Assembly (NCBI GenBank): GCA_005883175.1
Contig: VAYV01000115.1
Coordinates: 1 to 5,578 of the forward strand
Direction of reading: 5' to 3'
Length of the DNA: 5,578 bases
Origin: Actinomycetota bacterium
GTDB lineage: Bacteria > Actinomycetota > AC-67
The translations under genes and the position numbers were made by a program. Positions within the stretch are counted from its first letter, which is position 1. Each line of letters opens with the position of its first letter. The notes under the pieces are model-generated. The model was not told where the DNA came from, searched no databases, and saw only the letters and a program-made list of their open reading frames with translations. Below, in pieces: positions 1 through 5,386 of this stretch.

Positions 1-1328
1 TCCTCGGTGCGACGGTCCAGGTCATCCCGCACATCACCGAAGAGATCAAGACGCGGATCCGGCGCTTGGCCACCGAAGACACGGACATCGTCATCACCGA
101 GGTTGGAGGGACGGTCGGTGACATCGAGAGCCTCCCGTACCTCGAAGCGATCCGCCAGATGCGTCACGACGTCGGGCGCGACAACGTCTTCTATCTGCAC
201 GTCAGCTTGATCCCGTACATCGGACCTACCGGCGAGCTGAAGACGAAGCCGACGCAGCACTCCGTCGCCGAGCTTCGCTCGATCGGTATCCAGCCCGACG
301 CCATCGTGTGCCGCTCCGACCGGCCGCTCACGCCCGGGCTGAAGAAGAAGATCGCGCAGTTCTGCGACGTGGAGCTCGAAGGTGTCGTCGCCGCACAGGA
401 CGCGCCCAGCATCTACGAGATCCCGCTCGTTCTTCGGGATGAGAAGCTCGACGAATTCGTGCTCCGGCGTCTCGCTCTCGATACGCCGGAGCCGGACCTG
501 ACCGACTGGCACGCGCTGATCGACCGCATCGCCACGGCATCGAGACCCGTCAAGATCGGGATCGTCGGAAAATACGTCACGCTGGCCGACAGCTACCTGT
601 CCGTCGTTGAAGCGGTCAAGCACGCCGCCTTCCACCACGGAGGGAAGCTCGAGCTGGTCTGGCTGGCATCCGACGATCTCACCCACGACAGCGGCAGCGC
701 GCAGCTCCGCGGCCTGGACGGCATCGTCGTCCCGGGTGGGTTCGGCGTTCGGGGGATCGAAGGCAAGCTCGTTGCGATCCGCCATGCGCGCGAGAGCAAC
801 ATCCCGTTCATCGGACTCTGCCTCGGTCTGCAGTGCGCGGTGATCGAGTTCGCACGCAACGTGTGTGGGCTCGAGGGCGCGAACTCCTCGGAGTTCGACC
901 CGACGACGCCGCACCCGGTGATCGACCTGTTGGCCGACCAGCAAGACATCTCGAACAAGGGCGGGACGATGCGACTCGGACTGTGGGTGTGCAAGCTCGC
1001 CGAGGGCACGAAAGCGCGCGCGGCCTACGGCGACGAGATCATCCTCGAGCGGCACCGCCACCGGTTCGAGGTCAACAACCGATACCGCAAGCAGCTCGAA
1101 GCGGCAGGCATGCGCGTGAGCGGCACGACCGTCGACAACAAGCTATGCGAGATCATCGAGTATCCGGACCATCCGTTCTTCGTCGCGTCGCAGTTCCACC
1201 CCGAGTTCAAGAGCCGTCCGACGCGCCCGCACCCGCTGTTCCGCGACTTCGTTGGAGCAGCCCTCGACCGGGCCGAGTCACAAACCGTGTCGATCCCGGA
1301 ACCTGCCGAGCGCACGATCACCAACTGA
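1..1328 (+). CDS. pyrG: CTP synthase, 5'-truncated by the window edge
   Basis: This enzyme makes CTP from UTP, ATP and glutamine, the last step of de novo pyrimidine nucleotide synthesis, in the cytoplasm. The first complete codon is at 3, and 441 residues are visible. By comparison with the roughly 550-residue family, about 110 N-terminal residues, including the P-loop, lie outside the window. The synthase domain shows TVQVIPHIT, the EVGGTVGDIES motif and KTKPTQHSV, then CRSDR. The class I glutaminase domain follows a linker containing GIVGKY. It has VPGGFGVRG, the nucleophile in GLCLGLQ (Cys codon 819-821), ERHRHRFEVNN, and the His and Glu of FHPEF (codons 1197-1199 and 1203-1205). Nothing is broken. 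The C-terminus has a short non-conserved tail after the final helix. It is the first visible gene of the co-directional run; ald follows 45 bases later. Confidence 0.97.
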   Translation, partial: LGATVQVIPHITEEIKTRIRRLATEDTDIVITEVGGTVGDIESLPYLEAIRQMRHDVGRDNVFYLHVSLIPYIGPTGELKTKPTQHSVAELRSIGIQPDAIVCRSDRPLTPGLKKKIAQFCDVELEGVVAAQDAPSIYEIPLVLRDEKLDEFVLRRLALDTPEPDLTDWHALIDRIATASRPVKIGIVGKYVTLADSYLSVVEAVKHAAFHHGGKLELVWLASDDLTHDSGSAQLRGLDGIVVPGGFGVRGIEGKLVAIRHARESNIPFIGLCLGLQCAVIEFARNVCGLEGANSSEFDPTTPHPVIDLLADQQDISNKGGTMRLGLWVCKLAEGTKARAAYGDEIILERHRHRFEVNNRYRKQLEAAGMRVSGTTVDNKLCEIIEYPDHPFFVASQFHPEFKSRPTRPHPLFRDFVGAALDRAESQTVSIPEPAERTITN

Positions 1329-1332
1329 TACG

Positions 1333-1368
1333 CTCCTCACGGCCGTCACGAGCGGCCGGGTGAGGGAG
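1333..1368 (+). other. Hairpin in the pyrG-ald gap, overlapping the ald Shine-Dalgarno region
   Basis: The only spacer between pyrG and ald folds on itself. CCTCACGGCCG (1335-1345) can pair with CGGCC (1353-1357) and GTGAGG (1360-1365), with a two-G bulge at 1358-1359 and the loop TCACGAG. The 3' arm runs into the purine-rich GGGAGGA (1364-1370), the probable ribosome-binding site for the ATG at 1374. No T-run follows, so it is not a standard terminator. It could weakly attenuate pyrG read-through, limit ald translation, or mean nothing in GC-rich DNA. The pairing is seen directly; any role is inference. Confidence 0.35.
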
Positions 1369-1373
1369 GATCG

Positions 1374-2393
1374 ATGATCGTCGGTGTTCCTTGCGAGGTC
1401 ATGGAGTCCGAGTAGTTCGCGCGGGCCGGCGCCAGCCTCGCGGGCACCGCCGAAGAGATCTGGGCGCGCGCCGATCTGATCCTCAAGGTCAAGGAGCCCC
1501 AGCCGCAGGAGTTCGGCTCCCTCCGCAAAGGCCAGATCCTGTTCACGTACCTTCATCTGGCGGCGCACCGCGACGTGACCGACGCGCTGCTCGAGGCCGG
1601 AACGGTCGGCATCGCGTACGAAACCGTGGAAGACGAGGCCGGCAGGCTCCCGCTCCTCGCACCGATGAGCGAGATCGCCGGGCGCATGTCGCCTCACGCG
1701 GCGGCCACCCATCTCGAGCGTCCCCACGGCGGCAGCGGGATCCTCCTCGGTGGCGTATCCGGCGTCCGCCCCGCGCGGGTCGTGGTGATCGGAGCCGGCA
1801 TGGCCGGCATCAACGCGGCCTGGATCGCGCAAGGCATGGAGGCCGAGATCGTGCTGCTCGACAAGAACGTCGAGCGGCTTCGCTACGTCGACCACATCCA
1901 CAAGGGCCGGATCCTGACCCTCGCCAGCGCCGGCCTCACGATCGAGGAACAGCTACTCCAAGCAGACGTCGCGATCGGCGCGGTTCTGGTGGCCGGCGCG
2001 CGCGCCCCGAAGCTCGTGAGCGAGGAGGTCGTGGCCCGGATGAAGGCGGGATCCGTCATCGTCGATATATCGATCGACCAGGGCGGATGCTTCGCGACCA
2101 GCCGGGTGACGACCCACACGAACCCGACTTATGTAACCCACGGGGTGGTACACTACTGCGTGGGAAACATGCCGGGTGCGGTGCCGCACACGTCGACCTA
2201 CGCGCTGACCAATGCAACGTTGCCGTACGCGCTGGCGGTCGCCCGGAAGGGCCTAGGCGGCGCGCTGGGAGACGATCCGGCGCTCGCAAAGGGAGTGAAC
2301 GTGTACGAGCAGAACGTGACGAACGCCGCCGTGGCCGAGGCCCACGGCTTACCGTTCACTCCTCTCGAACACCTGATTCCGTCCGGCGCGTAG
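1374..2393 (+). pseudogene. ald: Alanine dehydrogenase with an N-terminal internal deletion and in-frame TAG
   Basis: Intact Ald is a cytoplasmic NAD-dependent enzyme that interconverts L-alanine with pyruvate and ammonia. ATG 1374 sits after GGGAGGA and begins MIVGVPCEVMESE, the normal Ald N-terminus. It meets TAG at 1413-1415, and the same frame then continues at FARAGASLAGTAEEIW as typical Ald sequence to TAG 2391. Against the roughly 371-residue Mycobacterium tuberculosis enzyme (recalled), Lys75, His96 and Asp270 match codons 1491, 1554 and 2076, each offset by exactly 35. About 105 bp between family residues 14 and 50 are therefore missing, including pyruvate-binding Arg15. The downstream part keeps KVKEP, YLHLAA, LLAPMSE, the NAD-binding GAGMAG (1791-1808), DISIDQGGCF and TSTYALTNATLPY. 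The first start after the stop that leaves a long ORF is GTG 1575, which has no ribosome-binding site and lies after His96. TAG also ends xerD and the zinc-finger gene, so recoding is unlikely. A sequencing or assembly artefact remains possible. Confidence 0.85.
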
Positions 2394-2432
2394 CCGGACC
2401 CTTCATCCCATCCAGACAGGGGAAACCTTCAA

Positions 2433-3398
2433 ATGCCGACGTCCGACGCAACGGTTCGATCTTCGGGGATCGCCCGGCAGATGGAGCGTTTCCTCGACCA
2501 TCTGGCCGTCGAGCGCGGCGTCGCTCCCAACACGGGCACGGCCTATCGTCGCGACCTCGGCCTCTACCTGAAGTACCTCACCGGACGGGGGATCGGCGAC
2601 GCCGCAGACGTCGAGGAGACCGACATCTCCGAGTTCCTGAGCTCTCTGCGCTCGGATGAGTACGCCCCGGGGAAGCGCTACTCGGATGCGACGATCGCAC
2701 GCGTTCTCGCCGCCGTCCGAGGCCTGCATCGCTACCTGCTGCGGGAAGGCGACGTGAAAACCGACCCGTCGGAGCCGATCGGGACGCTTCGTATCCCGCG
2801 CGCTCTGCCGAAAGCATTGTCGACCGAAGAGGTCGAAGGCTTGCTGCGCGCCGTCCCATCCGACGGAGCCGCCTCGTTGCGTGACCGGGCGATGCTCGAG
2901 CTCCTCTACGCGGCGGGACTGCGCATCTCCGAGCTGACCTCTCTGGACGTGGACGACCTGGACCTCGACCTCAAGACCGTTCGCTGCATCGGCAAGGGCT
3001 CGAAGGAGCGCGTCGTTCCGATCGGACGAGCAGCCGTCGAAGCCGCCGGCGCCTACCTGACCCAGGCCCGGCCGGGATTCGTCCGGGCCCGGTCGCAACC
3101 GGCGTTGTTCTTGAACCAGCGTGGCCAGCGTCTTACCCGCCAAGGTTGTTGGAAGCTGCTCAAGCGATACGCGGAGCGGGCGAACTTCACGCGGCGCATA
3201 TCACCGCACACGCTGCGTCACTCGTTCGCGACGCACCTGCTCGACCACGGGGCGGACATCCGCGTGGTGCAAGAGCTCCTCGGCCACGCCAGCGTCTCGA
3301 CGACACAGGTGTACACGCTGACCAGCCAGGAAAAACTGAGAAAAGTCTACGATTCTGCACACCCGCGCGCGAAGCGTTCCCTCGCGCGGAAGCCGTAG
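2433..3398 (+). CDS. xerD: Tyrosine site-specific recombinase XerD
   Basis: XerD-type recombinases, usually with XerC, resolve chromosome dimers at dif sites near the replication terminus. This 321-residue protein is about 20 residues longer than E. coli XerD, with extra sequence at both ends. The N-terminal core-binding (SAM-like) domain spans about residues 14-108 (QMERFLDHLAVERG, NTGTAYRRDL). The catalytic domain spans about 125-310. All six active-site residues are visible: Arg164 in GLRISEL, Lys188 in GKGSKER, His259 and Arg262 in PHTLRHSFATHLL, His285 in LLGHASVSTTQ, and nucleophile Tyr294 in QVYT. The C-terminal AHPRA matches the end of XerD proteins, favouring this name over XerC, though paralogues are hard to separate by eye. 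The ATG start follows AGGGGA (2418-2423) at 9-base spacing; Met17 is a less likely start. It lies 39 bases after ald and 8 before the next start, so it is probably in an operon. Confidence 0.93.
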   Translation: MPTSDATVRSSGIARQMERFLDHLAVERGVAPNTGTAYRRDLGLYLKYLTGRGIGDAADVEETDISEFLSSLRSDEYAPGKRYSDATIARVLAAVRGLHRYLLREGDVKTDPSEPIGTLRIPRALPKALSTEEVEGLLRAVPSDGAASLRDRAMLELLYAAGLRISELTSLDVDDLDLDLKTVRCIGKGSKERVVPIGRAAVEAAGAYLTQARPGFVRARSQPALFLNQRGQRLTRQGCWKLLKRYAERANFTRRISPHTLRHSFATHLLDHGADIRVVQELLGHASVSTTQVYTLTSQEKLRKVYDSAHPRAKRSLARKP

Positions 3399-3402
3399 GA
3401 GG
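3397..3402 (+). promoter_or_regulatory. Ribosome-binding site fixing the start of the zinc-finger gene
   Basis: AGGAGG lies 4 bases before ATG 3407 and begins inside the TAG stop codon of xerD. This near-perfect Shine-Dalgarno sequence picks ATG 3407 over the earlier in-frame start at 3146, which would run through the xerD catalytic region. It also suggests that translation of the two genes is coupled. Confidence 0.85.
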
Positions 3403-3406
3403 CGCG

Positions 3407-3760
3407 ATGGAGACGACCGAACGGAACCGGTTCCGGGAGCTGCTCGACGAGCTTCGCAGCGACCTGCGGAACCAGTTGGGGGAGCTCGGAGCGAATCCGG
3501 ATGAGGATTCGCTCGAGACGGGCGACTTCGACTTCGGGTTCGCCGACAGCGCCCAATCGACAGCCGAACGTGGGAAGGTGCTCGCGCTCATCGATCGTCT
3601 CCGCGGCCAGCTCCGGGAGGTCGAGCGCGCGTTGCGCAAGATCGAGGACGGGACGTACGGGTTGTGCGAACGGTGCGGCCAACCGATCAACAACGAGAGA
3701 CTCGAGGCGCTTCCGTACAGCACGCTGTGCGTCTCGTGCAAACAAAAGGAATCTGCGTAG
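3407..3760 (+). CDS. TraR/DksA-family C4 zinc-finger protein
   Basis: The 117-residue protein belongs to the TraR/DksA family, whose best-known members bind in the RNA polymerase secondary channel and modulate initiation, often with ppGpp. An N-terminal helix (about residues 4-28) and a second long helix (about 50-80, ending ALRKIEDGTYGLC) form the expected coiled-coil hairpin. A C4 zinc finger follows, with Cys87 and Cys90 (CERC) and Cys108 and Cys111 (CVSC) flanking RLEALPYSTLC. The tip motif DxxDxA of DksA appears as GFADSA (44-49): the first Asp is Gly, while the Asp and Ala corresponding to E. coli Asp74 and Ala76 remain. It is shorter than the 151-residue E. coli DksA and closer to small actinobacterial relatives, so no dksA symbol is given. 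It starts 8 bases after xerD and is the last gene before a new promoter. Family assignment is strong; the RNA polymerase role is inferred from relatives. Confidence 0.9.
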   Translation: METTERNRFRELLDELRSDLRNQLGELGANPDEDSLETGDFDFGFADSAQSTAERGKVLALIDRLRGQLREVERALRKIEDGTYGLCERCGQPINNERLEALPYSTLCVSCKQKESA

Positions 3761-3770
3761 CGTTTTCAAG

Positions 3771-3799
3771 TTGGGGACGCGCTTCGCCTGTTGTAGAGT
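3771..3799 (+). promoter_or_regulatory. Predicted sigma70-type promoter of the two-gene unit
   Basis: TTGGGG (3771-3776) and TAGAGT (3794-3799) are separated by 17 bases in the short gap after the zinc-finger gene. The -10 box fits the actinobacterial TANNNT pattern. Transcription would start near A3806 or A3807, only 2-3 bases before ATG 3809, so the message would be nearly leaderless. That fits the lack of a Shine-Dalgarno sequence before this start. The -10 and the sequence after it resemble those of the promoter before parA. Predicted by eye only. Confidence 0.55.
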
Positions 3800-3808
3800 C
3801 TGCCCAAC

Positions 3809-4498
3809 ATGGGGGGGCGTCTCGAGCACGAGATCCGTCTCCTTCCCCAGGTAATTTCGTGCTCATTCTCGAAGGACGACTACGTTGTCGTCCTCATCGA
3901 ACCGTCCGCCGATCCCCACACGATCCAGCTCGCGGTCGAGCGGATCCTGCACAACGCCGGATCTGAGGCGACCGTCCGCGTCATCGGACCCCCGGAGCCT
4001 GCTGCCGCGGCCGCGTCCAGGACGATCTCTCCGCTCGTCGCAACGGCGACCATCGCTTCGGTGGCGGCGATCGGTGTGGGCTCGCTCGTGGGTGGCCTTG
4101 CCGCCGTCCAGCATCCCCGGAAGCCGGCGCCTCCTCATACGCAGCCCAGCGGCTCGACCGCGATATCCCCAACCGACTCGATCGACGCCCTTCGCGGGAT
4201 CCAGGTTTCGGGCATCGCGCCGCTCCAGCGGGTCTCGGTGCCCGTCGAGGCGCCGAACCACACGCTTCGGGCGCTTCCTTTCTCTCGGGGACTCGCCGTC
4301 GAGGCCGTATCGCTGACGAAAGCCGTCCCGCCCATCCACCACGCCAAGGCGGAGCCCGCATCAGTCGAGGCCGCCTACGACCATCAAGGCAAGACCGGCC
4401 ATCACGGCAAGCACAAAGGCAAAGGTCCAAAGCCCTGGTCGCATTCGGTGCTGCTCCCTTCGCACGATCAACGCGGGAAGGGTGCGAACCACGGATGA
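3809..4498 (+). CDS. Uncharacterised single-pass membrane protein with His/Lys/Gly-rich tail
   Basis: I do not recognise this 229-residue protein as a named family. Residues 3-60 look like a small alpha/beta domain: helix LEHEIRLLP, strands VISCSFS and DYVVVLIEPSA, helix HTIQLAVERILHNAG, and strand ATVRVIG. An Ala/Pro linker (61-71) leads to one long hydrophobic segment (about 73-100) that should cross the membrane. The rest is Pro/Ser-rich and probably disordered (101-175), ending in a tail (176-229) rich in His, Lys and Gly, for example GHHGKHKGKG. There is no N-terminal signal peptide. Basic residues flank both sides of the membrane segment, so orientation is uncertain. ATG 3809 has no Shine-Dalgarno sequence but lies about 10 bases after a -10 box, fitting near-leaderless translation. 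Seven Gs (3811-3817) directly follow the AT of the start codon. The stop overlaps the next start as ATGA, so both genes are probably co-translated. Codon pattern and composition support a real gene. Confidence 0.78.
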   Translation: MGGRLEHEIRLLPQVISCSFSKDDYVVVLIEPSADPHTIQLAVERILHNAGSEATVRVIGPPEPAAAAASRTISPLVATATIASVAAIGVGSLVGGLAAVQHPRKPAPPHTQPSGSTAISPTDSIDALRGIQVSGIAPLQRVSVPVEAPNHTLRALPFSRGLAVEAVSLTKAVPPIHHAKAEPASVEAAYDHQGKTGHHGKHKGKGPKPWSHSVLLPSHDQRGKGANHG

Positions 4499-5277
4499 CG
4501 GATGCGCAGGGCCCGGCCGAGGCCGGGGTGGTCGTTCAAGACATCGTGTACGCAGGCCTCGAAGCGATCGGGGCTGCGGTCCCCCTGGATCTTTGCGCGT
4601 ACCTGCACGCTACCGACGACCAAGGCCCACAGCTGTTCCTCGGAGCACCCGACCTCGCGTCCATCGAGCCGACGGAAGCGTTCAGCCTCTTCACGGCGCT
4701 GCGCGACGCGCTGCAGGATCCCCACGAGGGGGACGAGACGATGCTGCTCGGCGGGTACCTCGCGATCGCGCTGAGCACCGAGGGTCCATCGTCGCGCGGG
4801 CTGCACGTCGTCGGCCGGAGGGAGACCCCCTTCGAGCCGGCCGAGCGCGCTGTCATCGCAAGGCTTGCAGGCTCGCTCGGACGGCTGATCCATGCGTCCG
4901 AGCAGCCGCGCGCGATCGCGGCCCCGGATAGTGACGCCGGCGCGCCGATCCGCGTCGCGGTCGAGATGCTGTCCGACCGTGCGCGCGCGGAAGTTTCGGC
5001 GCCGTTCGGCGATGAGATCCGCACGGGAACCGGTGAGGCGTCCACCGCACCGCGAGCGGTCGCGCTTGCGGTGATCGATGCGGTGGACGCGAGCCTGAAG
5101 CTGCGAGACACTGCCGAGGGCGACATCGGGGGAGAGCGCGCGGTTCTCGTTCTGCTGAGCGACGGCTCCGACCGGCCCGCGTTGGGTGCCACGCTCATCG
5201 ACCAGCACGCGCCTGATGCACTGCGCGCAACGGCCGGCGCCGCGTTGGAAGCAGCGCAGCGATTGAGTTCTCGTTAA
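4495..5277 (+). CDS. GAF-like domain protein with an unassigned C-terminal domain
   Basis: The 260-residue soluble protein appears to have two parts. Residues about 12-135 resemble a GAF domain: helix VVQDIVYAGLEAIGAAV, strand LDLCAYLHATD, ligand-pocket strands around LLGGYLAIALS and RGLHVVGRRE, and the closing helix FEPAERAVIARLAGSLGRLI. GAF domains bind small ligands or mediate dimerisation in signalling proteins; no ligand can be inferred here. After a Pro/Ala linker (138-150), residues 151-257 form a second alpha/beta unit (strand IRVAVEML, strand RAEVSAP, GTGEAST, helix RAVALAVIDAVDASLKL, strand RAVLVLLSDG, strand LGATLID, helix ALRATAGAALEAAQRL) that I cannot place. No kinase, cyclase, GGDEF or DNA-binding output domain is visible. 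Its ATG overlaps the upstream TGA (ATGA), indicating translational coupling with the membrane protein. A purine-rich GGGAAGGG lies 12 bases upstream. The parA promoter begins 16 bases after its TAA. Confidence 0.8.
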   Translation: MTDAQGPAEAGVVVQDIVYAGLEAIGAAVPLDLCAYLHATDDQGPQLFLGAPDLASIEPTEAFSLFTALRDALQDPHEGDETMLLGGYLAIALSTEGPSSRGLHVVGRRETPFEPAERAVIARLAGSLGRLIHASEQPRAIAAPDSDAGAPIRVAVEMLSDRARAEVSAPFGDEIRTGTGEASTAPRAVALAVIDAVDASLKLRDTAEGDIGGERAVLVLLSDGSDRPALGATLIDQHAPDALRATAGAALEAAQRLSSR

Positions 5278-5292
5278 GTTCGCATCTCGGAC

Positions 5293-5322
5293 TTGAACGC
5301 GCCGCGCGCGAGGGAGTAGAGT
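5293..5322 (+). promoter_or_regulatory. Predicted sigma70-type promoter of parA
   Basis: TTGAAC (5293-5298) and TAGAGT (5317-5322) have an 18-base spacer. Transcription would begin around A5328 or A5329, giving a leader of about 58 bases before GTG 5387. The stretch GTAGAGTCGCGCAAC (5316-5330) closely resembles GTAGAGTCTGCCCAAC (3793-3808) at the upstream promoter. This implies that parA, and probably genes beyond the window, can be transcribed separately from the upstream genes. Confidence 0.6.
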
Positions 5323-5332
5323 CGCGCAACTT

Positions 5333-5362
5333 ACAAGACGACTGATCGCTTCGTCGTCTTGT
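5333..5362 (+). promoter_or_regulatory. parA: Perfect 10-bp inverted repeat in the parA leader
   Basis: ACAAGACGAC (5333-5342) is the exact reverse complement of GTCGTCTTGT (5353-5362), with a 10-base spacer. In the predicted parA transcript it would form a strong hairpin about 4 bases from the 5' end and 9 bases upstream of the Shine-Dalgarno sequence. No T-run follows, so it is not a typical terminator. It may stabilise the mRNA, tune translation, or serve as a DNA operator for a dimeric regulator. The repeat is plain in the sequence; its role is inferred. Confidence 0.65.
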
Positions 5363-5371
5363 CGACATTTC

Positions 5372-5378
5372 AGGGGAG
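5372..5378 (+). promoter_or_regulatory. Ribosome-binding site of parA, supporting the GTG start
   Basis: AGGGGAG lies 8 bases before GTG 5387. It decides the start, because no other in-frame start is seen between the hairpin and the conserved ISLANQKGG of ParA. Confidence 0.75.
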
Positions 5379-5386
5379 CGGCCGCC

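Noticed and set aside
1413..1415. TAG in ald as a recoded sense codon (pyrrolysine or amber reassignment)
   Set aside because: TAG ends xerD and the zinc-finger gene here, and the TAG coincides with a deletion of about 35 codons that removes Arg15, so simple gene breakage explains it better.
2062..2073. Perfect 12-bp palindrome TCGATATATCGA as a possible binding site
   Set aside because: It lies inside the conserved Ald motif VDISIDQGG, where the residues account for most bases; it does not resemble parS or dif.
1575..2393. A shortened functional Ald starting at GTG 1575
   Set aside because: No ribosome-binding site precedes it, and it would lack the residues equivalent to Lys75 and His96 needed for catalysis.
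1391..2659. A 422-codon open frame on the + strand across ald and into xerD
   Set aside because: Its translation is Arg/Gly-rich low-complexity sequence with no motif, in a shifted frame over clear Ald homology; it is a GC-rich shadow.
2403..3143. A 246-codon antisense open frame opposite xerD
   Set aside because: It mirrors the coding strand of a strongly conserved recombinase and shows no family motif.
5333..5370. Rho-independent terminator after the GAF-like gene
   Set aside because: The stem is perfect but no T-run follows, and it lies downstream of a good promoter, so it belongs to the parA leader.
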